From Pseudomonas koreensis (lineage in GTDB: Bacteria > Pseudomonadota > Gammaproteobacteria > Pseudomonadales > Pseudomonadaceae): a DNA stretch of 64,000 nucleotides. Where the stretch lies: positions 124,001 through 188,000 of the forward strand of contig NZ_JAOEJU010000009.1 in the NCBI RefSeq assembly GCF_025447595.1, written 5' to 3'. Both the position numbers and the translations under genes were made by a program. Positions within the stretch are counted from its first letter, which is position 1, and each line of letters begins with the position of its first letter. The notes beneath the pieces are model-generated. The model did no database searches, was not told where the DNA came from, and was given only the letters and a program-made list of their open reading frames with translations. This document shows, one piece after another, positions 26,738-35,167 of this stretch.

Positions 26738-27859
26738 ATGCATAACGTCGTCATCAGCGGCACCGGCCTGTACACCCCGGCCAACAGCATCTCCAACGAA
26801 GAGCTGGTGCAGTCTTTCAATACCTACGTCGCCCAGTTCAACGCGGACAACGCCGAAGCCATCGCCAGCGGCGAAGTCCAGGCCCTGACCGAGTCCAGCG
26901 CCGCGTTCATCGAAAAAGCTTCCGGCATCAAGAGCCGCTTTGTCATGGACAAGGACGGCATCCTCGACCCTGCACGCATGGCGCCACGCCTGCCGGAGCG
27001 CTCCAACGACGAATGGTCGGTGCTTTGCCAGATGGCCATCGGCGCTGCCGAACAAGCCCTGCAGCGTGCCGGCAAGACTGCCGCCGACATCGACGGCGTG
27101 ATCGTCGCCTGCTCCAACCTGCAACGCGCCTACCCGGCCATCGCCATCGAAGTCCAGGAAGCGCTGGGCATCCAGGGTTTCGGTTTCGACATGAACGTTG
27201 CCTGCTCGTCGGCCACCTTCGGCATCCAGCAAGCCGCCAATACCGTGCAACTGGGCCAGGCCCGGGCAATCCTGATGGTTAACCCGGAAGTCTGCACCGG
27301 GCACCTGAACTTCCGTGATCGCGACAGCCACTTCATCTTCGGTGATGCCGCTACTGCCGTCGTCATCGAGCGTGCCGATACGGCGACGTCGCAACACCAG
27401 TTCGACGTGGTCAGCACCAAACTGCTGACCAAGTTCTCCAACAACATCCGCAACAACTTCGGCTTCCTCAACCGCGCAGCGGAAGAGGGCATCGGCGCCC
27501 GTGACAAACTGTTCGTGCAGGAAGGCCGCAAGGTGTTCAAGGATGTCTGCCCGATGGTGGCCGAGCTGATCGGCGAACATCTGGAAGAGAACAAGCTCAA
27601 CGTCGGTGACGTGAAACGTTTCTGGCTGCACCAGGCTAACCTCAGCATGAACCACCTGATCGTGCGCAAGCTGTTGGGCCGCGAAGCCACCGAAGAAGAG
27701 GCCCCGGTGATTCTCGACACCTACGCCAACACCAGCTCCGCCGGTTCCGTGATCGCGTTCCACAAGTATCAGGATGATCTGGCGGCCGGTTCGCTGGCGG
27801 TGTTGAGTTCGTTCGGTGCCGGGTACTCGATCGGTAGCGTGATTCTACGTAAACGCTAA
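26738..27859 (+). CDS. Beta-ketoacyl-ACP synthase III-like enzyme (PA3286-type)
   Basis: This is a 373-residue thiolase-fold condensing enzyme. The KAS III triad is visible: Cys156 (NVACSSATFG), His298 (WLHQAN) and Asn331 (YANTSSAGS). It is longer than FabH (about 320) through an N-terminal insertion (residues 30-60). Length and the ECF sigma gene next door match P. aeruginosa PA3286, reported to condense octanoyl-CoA with malonyl-ACP and so feed beta-oxidation products into fatty-acid synthesis. Equivalence is inferred from layout and recalled sequence. Confidence 0.87.
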   Translation: MHNVVISGTGLYTPANSISNEELVQSFNTYVAQFNADNAEAIASGEVQALTESSAAFIEKASGIKSRFVMDKDGILDPARMAPRLPERSNDEWSVLCQMAIGAAEQALQRAGKTAADIDGVIVACSNLQRAYPAIAIEVQEALGIQGFGFDMNVACSSATFGIQQAANTVQLGQARAILMVNPEVCTGHLNFRDRDSHFIFGDAATAVVIERADTATSQHQFDVVSTKLLTKFSNNIRNNFGFLNRAAEEGIGARDKLFVQEGRKVFKDVCPMVAELIGEHLEENKLNVGDVKRFWLHQANLSMNHLIVRKLLGREATEEEAPVILDTYANTSSAGSVIAFHKYQDDLAAGSLAVLSSFGAGYSIGSVILRKR

Positions 27860-27937
27860 GAACGGGTTCATTTCCTCTTAATCGCGCTGATATTTCCTAC
27901 ATCTGAATCGGCGCGAACGCTGTAGTTTTCGAAAGTG

Positions 27938-27968
27938 GCGGCAGGCGAAGTCCTGCCGCTATCATTTT
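27938..27968 (+). terminator. Hairpin with T-run between the KAS gene and the ECF sigma gene
   Basis: The stem gcggcagg/cctgccgc (27938-27945, 27952-27959) is followed by tatcattttt. It lies only 27 bases before the sigma-factor start. It may end the KAS transcript or attenuate read-through into the sigma gene. Confidence 0.65.
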
Positions 27969-27994
27969 TGAAGTCAGGAAAAGGGGATTGATGG

Positions 27995-28606
27995 ATGGCG
28001 GTTGACGACACACAACTGCTTGAGCGGTTGTTGGCAGGCGAACAGAAAGCCTTCAAGGAACTGGTCAGTACCTATCAAAGCCCCATGCGCGCGGTGGCCT
28101 ACGCGATTGTCGGCCAGCGCCATGTCGAAGAAGTGGTGCAGGATGCCTGGTTGTCGGTGGTGCGCCACCTCGGCAGCTTCGAGGGACGTTCCAGTCTCAA
28201 GACCTGGCTGCTGACCATCACGGCCAACTCGGCCAAGAGCCGATACAAACTCAACCGTCGCGAAGTGTTGCTGGATGATCTGCCGTCACCCCATGGCACC
28301 ATCGACGACAATCGCTTTTCTCCCGGCGACGGCCACTGGCTGGTCGCACCGTTTGCCTGGCACCAGGACACGCCCGAAGCGTTGCTGACGGAAGGCGAGC
28401 TGCGTGAATGCCTTGAGCACACGTTGTTGAGCCTGTCGGAACTGCAAAGCAGCGTACTGTTGCTGCGCGAGCGTCAGGGGCTGGAGCTGGAGGAGATCTG
28501 TAATCTTCTGGAGATCTCGCTCTCCAATGTCCGCGTGCTGCTGCATCGGGCACGCTTGAAGGTCTTCGCGACCGTGGAGCATTTTGAGGAGACCGGCGAA
28601 TGTTGA
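27995..28606 (+). CDS. ECF-family RNA polymerase sigma factor
   Basis: The 203-residue protein has sigma region 2 (residues 10-75; VEEVVQDAWLSVVRHLGSFEG, FKELVSTYQSPMRAVAYAI), a linker of about 60 residues that is long for an ECF factor, and region 4 (about 140-195; LSELQSSVLLLRERQGLELEEI and LEISLSNVRVLLHRARL). AAGGGG lies 8 bases before the ATG. Its 3' end overlaps a zinc-finger anti-sigma gene by 7 bases. The regulon is unknown; the KAS gene or the porin are candidates. Confidence 0.93.
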   Translation: MAVDDTQLLERLLAGEQKAFKELVSTYQSPMRAVAYAIVGQRHVEEVVQDAWLSVVRHLGSFEGRSSLKTWLLTITANSAKSRYKLNRREVLLDDLPSPHGTIDDNRFSPGDGHWLVAPFAWHQDTPEALLTEGELRECLEHTLLSLSELQSSVLLLRERQGLELEEICNLLEISLSNVRVLLHRARLKVFATVEHFEETGEC

Positions 28607-28836
28607 CGTGCAAGGAGCAAGTAGCGCGATCCAGCGATTACCTTGATGGCCAGTTGAGCTTTCGCGAGAAACTGATGGTGCGACATCACCTGATGTTCTG
28701 CCGCAATTGTCGGCGGTTCATTCGCCAGATGCGTTTGATGCAGTTGACGTTGCGGGCGATGCCGCAAAAACCGGAAGAGGGTGTGGACGCGTTGGCCGAA
28801 CAGCTGGCACAGCTGCGACGCAAGGATCGATCCTGA
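28600..28836 (+). CDS. Zinc-finger anti-sigma factor (ZAS type)
   Basis: The 78-residue soluble protein has the pattern HH-x3-C-x2-C (His29/30, Cys34, Cys37 in RHHLMFCRNC), typical of the ZAS anti-sigma domain that binds its ECF partner. Cys4 may be a fourth ligand. There is no transmembrane segment, so any signal would be cytoplasmic (redox, metal or general stress). The ATG overlaps the sigma-factor stop, indicating coupled translation. Confidence 0.88.
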   Translation: MLTCKEQVARSSDYLDGQLSFREKLMVRHHLMFCRNCRRFIRQMRLMQLTLRAMPQKPEEGVDALAEQLAQLRRKDRS

Positions 28837-28840
28837 AAAC

Positions 28841-28900
28841 ACAGACTGGCGCGGCCGCAGCGAACGGATGATGGGGATCGCTGCGGCCGCGCCAGTCTGT
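28841..28900. terminator. Perfect 23-bp stem hairpin after the anti-sigma gene
   Basis: The arms at 28841-28863 and 28878-28900 are exact complements (acagactggcgcggccgcag and onward), with a 14-base loop. There is no long T-run. The position, 4 bases after the anti-sigma stop, suggests a transcription end or 3' stabiliser. Confidence 0.75.
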
Positions 28901-28908
28901 TGAAGCCT

Positions 28909-28949
28909 CTTCAAACGATGGAACCGGATGTAAAACCCATCGTTTGAAG
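28909..28949 (-). terminator. Hairpin after the porin gene
   Basis: Arms cttcaaacgatg (28909-28920) and catcgtttgaag (28938-28949) are perfect 12-bp complements with a 17-base loop, just beyond the porin stop on the minus strand. No T-run is present. Together with the 28841-28900 stem it isolates two convergent units. Confidence 0.65.
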
Positions 28950-28965
28950 TCTGTTGCCGGGTTGC

Positions 28966-30288
28966 TTAGAACTTCGCTTCCGCGTCCAGCTGCAGGGTGT
29001 TGGTGTCTGCATCACGCTGGGTACGGCTGGAGAAGTCGGCCTTGGTCAGGAAGTAAGTCGCACCGATGGCGAAGTTCTTGTCGATGTCGTAGCCGACCTT
29101 GAACTTGTGGCCACGGGAACCGGTGGTGCCGTTGGCGAAGTCCGAATCGGTGAAGGCGCCGACCACAGCATTGCGCTGCACGTCACGATAGTTGTAATCG
29201 AGGTTCAGGCCGAAGACTTTCGACTTGGCACCTACCAGCCACGCGGTGTCCTGATCGGTCACTGCGTCGTTGTTCTTCACGTACTGACCGTAGAACGACA
29301 GCGGCATCGGCAGACCGCCGATGTCGACCTGGCTGAAGCCTTCGTACAGACGGAATTCGTTGTCTGCCGAGTTGCCGTTGACGGCCAGGGCGCACGGAGT
29401 CGAGGTGCCGGTGCAACGGCTGTCTTCGTCGTTCTGATAGGCGTAGACGCTGCCGCCCAGAGTCAGTTTCAGGTTGTCGGTGATCGCGAAGCGGCTGCCC
29501 AGCTGGCCGGCGGTCAGGCGCAGGTCGTGACGGAATTGCACACCGTCGCCGTCGACGTTGTCCTTGAGGTTGTAGTTACCCAGGCTGCCGAACAGTTCGA
29601 CGCTGCTGCCCAATGGATACTTGTAGGTAACGGCCAGACCTTCCGGGTTGATGTCGCTGTCCCAGATCACGTCGCCCATGCTCACCCACGGTTGCAGCAT
29701 CTTGCCGCCGATGATGTGCAGGTTCTTGATCTGGTCCGGGTGGTAGTCGATGTAGCCCAGGTCGAGCCAGATCTGCTTCTTGTCGAAGTAGTTGTCCTGG
29801 TCCTGGTTGGTCGAACGGGCGTCATCGCCGCCGCCGGTGGCGATACGGATGCCGGTGTCGACTTGCGGGTTGATCTCGGTGTAGGCACCCAGACGGGCAC
29901 GGATACGCTGGCGATCCTTGTCGCGGCCGCCGTTGTTCGGCTCGCCGTCGATCTTGATGGTTTCCTGACGGATACGTACGTCGCCCTTGAACTGGGTCTT
30001 GGCGGCCCAGGCCAGTTTCTGGTCGAAACTGCTGAGCTCGTTGGTTTTCTTCGCGGTCGCCGCGATTTGCTCGTTGGTCTCTTGCTGCGCCTGCTGCGCG
30101 ATTTGCTGGGCCTTCTGATCCTTGGCCAGTTCAGTTTGCAGTTCAACGTACTGCGCCTGGGAAATCGAACCGTTAGCCTTGAGCATGTCGAGCAGTTTGG
30201 CGTCGACTGCGGCACTGGCCGGAACACTCATGGCCAGCAACAGGCCACCGCACAGGGCCGCCGCAGTTTTCGTGGAAGCAAGACGCAT
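28966..30288 (-). CDS. Putative outer-membrane porin (Porin_5 family)
   Basis: The 440-residue protein has a signal peptide (1-26, ending in PASA) and an N-terminal helical segment (about 35-85; YVELQTELAKDQKAQQIAQQ then further Gln/Ala repeats) likely to form a coiled coil. Many amphipathic beta-strands follow, and the protein ends in Phe (AEAKF), as outer-membrane barrels do. The ATG at 30288 has GGAG upstream and begins the signal peptide. A helical stalk before a barrel fits the Porin_5 putative porins. Substrate unknown. Confidence 0.87.
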   Translation of the reverse strand: MRLASTKTAAALCGGLLLAMSVPASAAVDAKLLDMLKANGSISQAQYVELQTELAKDQKAQQIAQQAQQETNEQIAATAKKTNELSSFDQKLAWAAKTQFKGDVRIRQETIKIDGEPNNGGRDKDRQRIRARLGAYTEINPQVDTGIRIATGGGDDARSTNQDQDNYFDKKQIWLDLGYIDYHPDQIKNLHIIGGKMLQPWVSMGDVIWDSDINPEGLAVTYKYPLGSSVELFGSLGNYNLKDNVDGDGVQFRHDLRLTAGQLGSRFAITDNLKLTLGGSVYAYQNDEDSRCTGTSTPCALAVNGNSADNEFRLYEGFSQVDIGGLPMPLSFYGQYVKNNDAVTDQDTAWLVGAKSKVFGLNLDYNYRDVQRNAVVGAFTDSDFANGTTGSRGHKFKVGYDIDKNFAIGATYFLTKADFSSRTQRDADTNTLQLDAEAKF

Positions 30289-30510
30289 AGCAATCTCCGA
30301 AGATGAGAGGGATGGCTGAACCATCCTGGGCACAACCGACGGTTTGACGGTCGGAAAACAGTGTCCGGGTAGAACCCGGCGCTCTAAAAACAGGCGCCAG
30401 TATCGCGATGGTTTATGACAGAGCAGTGGCACGATGATGGCAGGTTCATGACGATACAAAACTGCCGTGAACTATTGATCTAGAGCGCTGTCGCGCATTC
30501 GGGCATGGGC

Positions 30511-30545
30511 AACGCCCGGCCGATCAGCGATACTCGCCGGGCGTT
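30511..30545. promoter_or_regulatory. Hairpin aacgcccggc / gccgggcgtt upstream of the FemAB-like gene
   Basis: 10-bp perfect arms with a 15-base loop lie 23 bases before the start at 30569. The hairpin would form in the 5' leader or is part of the divergent promoter region shared with the porin. Confidence 0.45.
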
Positions 30546-30568
30546 CACGCCCGAAAGTGGAGAGGAAA

Positions 30569-31693
30569 ATGCCGCTGCAACGTCTGCATAAACTGTCGGA
30601 AATTCCAGCGTCCGACTGGGATGTTCTGGTGCCGGTAAACCAGCCGTTTCTGCGCCATGCCTTTCTGGCTTCGCTGGAGGACAGCGGCAGCGTCGGCCCG
30701 CATACAGGCTGGCAACCGGAGCATTTGCTGCACGTTGAAGCGGGCCGTGTGATCGCGGCGCTGCCCGGTTATCGCAAGTGGCATTCCTATGGCGAATACG
30801 TGTTCGATCACGGCTGGGCCGATGCCTGCGCCCGGGCCGGCATCGATTACTACCCCAAGTTTTTGAGCGCGGTGCCGTTCAGCCCGGTCAGCGGCCCACG
30901 GTTGCTGGCGGCGAACGTCGAAGACGGATTCGAACTGCTCAAGAGCCTGCCGGGGTATCTGGAAATCGAAGAACTCTCCAGCGCCCACATCAATTTCACC
31001 GACGCGTTTACCGATGCCGCCATGGCCGAGCAGCCGGGCTGGCTGCAACGCATCGGCTGTCAGTACCACTGGCAGAATCGCGGCTATCGCGACTTTCAGG
31101 ATTTCCTCGACGTGCTGGCCTCGCGCAAGCGCAAACAGATGCGCAAGGAGCGCGAGCAAGTGGCGGGGCAGGGCTTCGAGTTCGAATGGCTGGAAGGCCG
31201 CGAACTGGACGAGGCGCAGTGGGATTTCGTCTATGCCTGTTACGCCAATACCTACGCGGTGCGCCGGCAGGCGCCGTACCTGACCCGGGAGTTCTTCAGC
31301 CTGCTGGCCGAGCGTATGCCGGAATCGATTCGCGTGGTCCTGGCCCGGCAGGGCTCACGGCCGGTGGCGATGGCGTTCAGTCTGGTGGGCGGCGACAGCT
31401 TTTACGGGCGCTACTGGGGATGCCTGGCCGAGTTTGACCGGCTGCATTTCGAGACCTGTTTCTATCAGGGCATGGACTATGCGATTGCCCATGGCTTTCA
31501 GCGTTTCGATGCCGGTGCCCAGGGCGAGCACAAACTGATTCGTGGCTTTGAACCGGTGATCACCCATTCCTGGCATTACCTGCGTCACCCTGGCCTGAAG
31601 GCTGCTGTCAAAGATTTCCTGCACCAGGAGCGCGCCGGTGTTCTGGCCTATGTCGAAGAGGCAAGAGCAGCCTTACCCTACCGCCAGACCTAG
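30569..31693 (+). CDS. FemAB/GNAT-like 'peptidogalycan biosynthesis' family protein
   Basis: This 374-residue cytoplasmic protein belongs to the family often labelled peptidogalycan biosynthesis. Recognisable segments are RHAFLASLEDSGSVGPHTGWQPEH near the N-terminus, FSPVSGPRLL, SSAHINF, RKRKQMRKEREQV (about 195-207) and a C-terminal GNAT half with YGRYWGC and HFETCFYQGM. The true substrate is not known. The ATG at 30569 follows GGAGAGG; an in-frame GTG at 30557 overlaps that site. Confidence 0.85.
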   Translation: MPLQRLHKLSEIPASDWDVLVPVNQPFLRHAFLASLEDSGSVGPHTGWQPEHLLHVEAGRVIAALPGYRKWHSYGEYVFDHGWADACARAGIDYYPKFLSAVPFSPVSGPRLLAANVEDGFELLKSLPGYLEIEELSSAHINFTDAFTDAAMAEQPGWLQRIGCQYHWQNRGYRDFQDFLDVLASRKRKQMRKEREQVAGQGFEFEWLEGRELDEAQWDFVYACYANTYAVRRQAPYLTREFFSLLAERMPESIRVVLARQGSRPVAMAFSLVGGDSFYGRYWGCLAEFDRLHFETCFYQGMDYAIAHGFQRFDAGAQGEHKLIRGFEPVITHSWHYLRHPGLKAAVKDFLHQERAGVLAYVEEARAALPYRQT

Positions 31694-31700
31694 ATTCCAA

Positions 31701-31790
31701 TGTGGGAGCGAGCTTGCTCGCGAAAGGTTGGTGTCAGTCAATATTTGCCTCATTGACACACCGCTGTTCGCGAGCAAGCTCGCTCCCACA
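31701..31790. repeat. REP doublet (gagcttgctcg type)
   Basis: Copies at 31701-31724 and 31767-31790 are inverted. The spacer contains gtgtcagtcaatatttgcc and cattgacacac, partly self-complementary. It sits between the FemAB-like gene and aqpZ, which converge. Confidence 0.92.
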
Positions 31791-31795
31791 GGAAA

Positions 31796-32491
31796 TCAGT
31801 TGTCTTCCTTGCCCAGCCAGCGATAGATCACGCCGCCAACCACCGCACCGAGCAGCGGCGCGACCCAGAACATCCACAACTGTGCGATGGCCCAGCCACC
31901 GACCATCAACGCCGGGCCGGTGCTGCGGGCCGGGTTGACCGAGGTGTTGGTGACCGGGATCGAGATCAGGTGGATCAACGTCAGGGCGAGGCCGATGGCA
32001 ATCGGTGCGAGTCCTGCCGGGGCGCGTTTGTCAGTGGCACCGAGGATGATCACCACGAACATGGCGGTCATCACCAGCTCTGTGACGAAGCCTGCGGCCA
32101 TTGAATATTTGCCCGGAGAGTGCTCGCCGTAACCGTTGGAGGCCAGGCCGTTGGCGACGTCGAAGCCTTCCTTGCCACTGCCGATGTAGGCGATCAGCGC
32201 GGCGGCGAGGATTGCCCCGAGCACCTGAGCGATGATGTAAGCGGGCAATTCTTTGGCCGGGAATCGACCGCCAACGGACAGACCGACCGATACGGCCGGA
32301 TTGAGGTGACATCCGCTGATATGGCCGATGGCAAACGCCATGGTCAGCACCGTCAGACCAAATGCCAGGGCGACCCCCAGCACGCCGATTCCCAACGGTG
32401 AGGACGCGGCGATCACCGCACTGCCGCAACCGCCCAACACTAACCAGAACGTACCCAACAACTCAGTGACTGAACGTTTGAACAGAGACAT
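31796..32491 (-). CDS. aqpZ: Aquaporin Z
   Basis: The 231-residue MIP-family channel has six helices. Two NPA half-helices are visible: HLNPAVSVG (Asn64) and [10 protein letters not shown] (about residues 183-192). The His of the water-selective filter (near 172; [19 protein letters not shown]) and the Arg after the second NPA fit AqpZ rather than a glycerol facilitator. It passes water across the inner membrane. It is a single gene bounded by a REP doublet and a terminator. Confidence 0.95.
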   Translation of the reverse strand: MSLFKRSVTELLGTFWLVLGGCGSAVIAASSPLGIGVLGVALAFGLTVLTMAFAIGHISGCHLNPAVSVGLSVGGRFPAKELPAYIIAQVLGAILAAALIAYIGSGKEGFDVANGLASNGYGEHSPGKYSMAAGFVTELVMTAMFVVIILGATDKRAPAGLAPIAIGLALTLIHLISIPVTNTSVNPARSTGPALMVGGWAIAQLWMFWVAPLLGAVVGGVIYRWLGKEDN

Positions 32492-32619
32492 GAGAGTGTC
32501 CTTGATAGACGTGCTATCGAGACTGGATCGAGTGGTGCTTCCTTGCAGATTTACGACAGGTTCCGTTCCGGAGCCTTCGCTGATTACAGCAAAGTTTGTG
32601 CAGATTTCCAGCAGGCGAT

Positions 32620-32664
32620 AAAAAACCGCCAGAGCCCGTGGGTAAAGGGCTGTGGCGGTTTTTT
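32620..32664. terminator. Intrinsic terminator of the ABC exporter gene
   Basis: The stem aaaaaaccgccagagccc / gggctgtggcggtttttt has an A/T tract on each side and one mismatch. Read on the minus strand it lies 16 bases after the exporter stop; in the other direction it faces the aqpZ promoter region. Confidence 0.9.
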
Positions 32665-32680
32665 GTGCTTTGACGCAGGA

Positions 32681-34513
32681 TCAATCGATGCCGACAAACC
32701 CTCCTGTCTGGTGCGCCCACAGCCGCGCATATAGGCCGCGATGGGCCAGCAGTTCGGCATGGGTGCCGCTTTCGGCGATCTTGCCGTTTTCCAGCACCAC
32801 CAGCCGGTCCATCCGGGCAATGGTCGAGAGCCGGTGGGCGATGGCGATCACGGTCTTGCCCTGCATCAGGGTTTCCAGACTTTCCTGGATCGCCGCTTCG
32901 ACTTCCGAGTCCAGCGCCGAGGTCGCTTCGTCCATGATCAGGATCGGCGCGTCCTTGAGCAGCACCCGCGCAATGGCGATCCGCTGACGCTGACCACCGG
33001 ACAGTTTCACCCCACGCTCGCCGACATGCGCATCGAATCCGGTGCGTCCTTCGGCGTCCGACAGCAGCGGGATGAACTCGTCGGCGCGGGCCTTGTGTAC
33101 GGCATCCCAGAGTTCTGCGTCGGTGGCGTCGGGCTTGCCGTACAGCAAGTTGTCGCGGATCGAACGGTGCAGCAGCGAAGTGTCCTGGGTGATCATGCCG
33201 ATCCGCGCGCGCAGGCTTTCCTGTCCGACTTCGGCGATGTTCTGGCCGTCGATAATGATCCGTCCGCCCTCGACGTCGTACAGGCGCAGCAGCAGGTTCA
33301 CCAAGGTCGACTTGCCGGCGCCGGACGGGCCGATCAGACCGATTTTCTCACCGGGTTTGATGGTCAGGTTGAGGTCGCCGATGATGCCTTTCTTCTTGCC
33401 GTAGTGAAAATCCACGTGCTCGAAACGTACTTCGCCACGGGCCACGGCCAGCGGTTTGGCCTGCTCTTTGTCGGTGACACTGACGGGTTGCGCGATGGTC
33501 TGCAGACCGTCCTGGACCATGCCGATGTTTTCGAAGATGCCGGTGACCACCCACATGATCCAGCCGGACATGTTGACGATACGGATCACCAGGCCGGTGG
33601 CCAGAGCGATCGCGCCGACGCTGATCAGCGATTGCGTCCACAGCCACAGCGCCAGCGCCGTGGTACCGACGATCAGCAGACCGTTCATGGTGGTAATGGC
33701 CACGTCCATGCTGGTGACCACGCGGCCGGCCATTTGGGCTTTTTCGGTCTGTTCCTGGATCGCTTCGCGGGCGTAGTGCTGTTCGAAATTGGTGTGGGCG
33801 AACAGCTTCAGGGTGGCGATGTTGGTGTAGCCATCGACGATTCGGCCCATCAGTTTCGAGCGCGCGTCGGAGGCTTCCACCGAGCGGTTCTTGACCCGTG
33901 GCACGAAGTAATAAAGCGCGCCGATGTAGGCCGCGATCCACGTCAGCAGCGGGATCATCAGGCGCCAGTCGGCTTCGGCGAACAGCACCAGCGAACTGAT
34001 CGCGTAGATCAGCACATGCCACAACGCATCCACCGCCTGCACGGCGGAATCGCGCAGCGAGTTGCCGGTCTGCATGATGCGTTGGGCAATGCGCCCGGCG
34101 AAGTCGTTCTGGAAAAAATTCAGGCTCTGCTTGAGCACGTAGCTGTGGTTCTGCCAGCGAATCATGCTGGTCATGCTCGGGCTCAGGGTCTGGTGCACCA
34201 GCATGTCGTGCAGTGCCAGGAACAGAGGACGCAGCAGCAATGCCACCACGGCCATCCACGCCAGCTCGGCACCATGCACCTTGAAGAAGTCGACGTTCGG
34301 AGTGCCCTGGGCAAGGTCGATGATGCGGCTCAGGTAACTGAACAGCGCCACTTCGATCAAGGCACCGAACAGGCCGACGATCAGCAAGGCGGCGAAACTC
34401 GGCCAGACCTGCTTCAGGTAATAGGTATAGAAGGGCAGAACACGATCCGGCGGGGATGCCGTAGGAGCGTCACGGAATATGTCGATCAGTTGTTCGAAAC
34501 GGCGATAGAGCAT
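32681..34513 (-). CDS. ABC exporter, fused permease and ATPase
   Basis: The 610-residue half-transporter has six transmembrane helices (about residues 30-330) followed by a nucleotide-binding domain. Walker A is GPSGAGKST (around 393), the Q-loop is ITQDTSLLH, the signature is LSGGQRQR and Walker B is ILIMDEATSALDS, with switch His in IAHRLST. It would act as a homodimer, probably exporting a lipid or drug-like compound; no cargo gene is nearby. The Shine-Dalgarno at 34513 is weak. Confidence 0.93.
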   Translation of the reverse strand: MLYRRFEQLIDIFRDAPTASPPDRVLPFYTYYLKQVWPSFAALLIVGLFGALIEVALFSYLSRIIDLAQGTPNVDFFKVHGAELAWMAVVALLLRPLFLALHDMLVHQTLSPSMTSMIRWQNHSYVLKQSLNFFQNDFAGRIAQRIMQTGNSLRDSAVQAVDALWHVLIYAISSLVLFAEADWRLMIPLLTWIAAYIGALYYFVPRVKNRSVEASDARSKLMGRIVDGYTNIATLKLFAHTNFEQHYAREAIQEQTEKAQMAGRVVTSMDVAITTMNGLLIVGTTALALWLWTQSLISVGAIALATGLVIRIVNMSGWIMWVVTGIFENIGMVQDGLQTIAQPVSVTDKEQAKPLAVARGEVRFEHVDFHYGKKKGIIGDLNLTIKPGEKIGLIGPSGAGKSTLVNLLLRLYDVEGGRIIIDGQNIAEVGQESLRARIGMITQDTSLLHRSIRDNLLYGKPDATDAELWDAVHKARADEFIPLLSDAEGRTGFDAHVGERGVKLSGGQRQRIAIARVLLKDAPILIMDEATSALDSEVEAAIQESLETLMQGKTVIAIAHRLSTIARMDRLVVLENGKIAESGTHAELLAHRGLYARLWAHQTGGFVGID

Positions 34514-34554
34514 CAGATAACCGCCCGGAGTACGGGCTCTCCTTTTATCAGTGT

Positions 34555-34583
34555 GAGCGGTGCAGGGGTAATCCGCACCGCTC
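34555..34583 (-). terminator. Weak hairpin after ppiA
   Basis: Arms gagcggtgc and gcaccgctc (9 bp, perfect) lie 18 bases beyond the ppiA stop on the minus strand. No T-run follows, so read-through to the ABC gene is possible. Confidence 0.5.
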
Positions 34584-34600
34584 GATATGCCCTGTAAAGC

Positions 34601-35164
34601 TTAGTCGATGCGCTTGGCCGACTTGATGATCACAGGGTCGACAGGCACGTTTTGCATGCCCTGTTTGGTAGTGGTTTGCGAGTTGACGATGATGTCGACC
34701 ACGTCCATGCCCTTGACCACTTTGGCGAACACCGCGTAACCGGCGTCGCGGCCCGGATCAAGGAATGCGTTGTCGGCCACATTGATGAAGAACTGGCTGG
34801 TGGCCGAATCCGGGTTGGAAGTACGGGCCATCGACAGGGTGCCACGAACGTTATGCAGGCCGTTGCTGGCCTCGTTCTTGATTGGGGCCTTGGTGTCCTT
34901 TTGTTGCATCTGCTGGGTGAAGCCGCCGCCCTGAGCCATGAAGCCCGGGATCACGCGGTGGAAAATCGTGTTGGTGTAGAAACCGCTGTCGACGTACTCG
35001 AGGAAGTTCTTGGTACTGATCGGCGCCTTGACCGGGTCCAGTTCGATTTCGATGGTGCCGTTGGTGGTCACCAGTTCGACGTGTGGCGCCTTGGCCGGCG
35101 TGGCAGCCATCAGGTTGGCAGCAAACAGCACGGTGCCGGCGGCGAGGGCGAGTTTTTTCAGCAT
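34601..35164 (-). CDS. ppiA: Periplasmic peptidyl-prolyl cis-trans isomerase A (cyclophilin)
   Basis: The 187-residue protein has a signal peptide (1-21, ending in ANLMA) and a cyclophilin domain. Characteristic segments are [28 protein letters not shown] (containing the catalytic Arg) and [21 protein letters not shown]. It catalyses proline isomerisation during periplasmic protein folding. The gene starts 3 bases after the hydrolase gene on the same strand. Confidence 0.95.
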   Translation of the reverse strand: MLKKLALAAGTVLFAANLMAATPAKAPHVELVTTNGTIEIELDPVKAPISTKNFLEYVDSGFYTNTIFHRVIPGFMAQGGGFTQQMQQKDTKAPIKNEASNGLHNVRGTLSMARTSNPDSATSQFFINVADNAFLDPGRDAGYAVFAKVVKGMDVVDIIVNSQTTTKQGMQNVPVDPVIIKSAKRID

Positions 35165-35167
35165 GGG

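Noticed and set aside
32741..34597. A 618-codon plus-strand frame opposite the ABC exporter
   Set aside because: The exporter on the other strand has all ABC motifs; the opposite frame is low-complexity Gln/Asp/His-rich.
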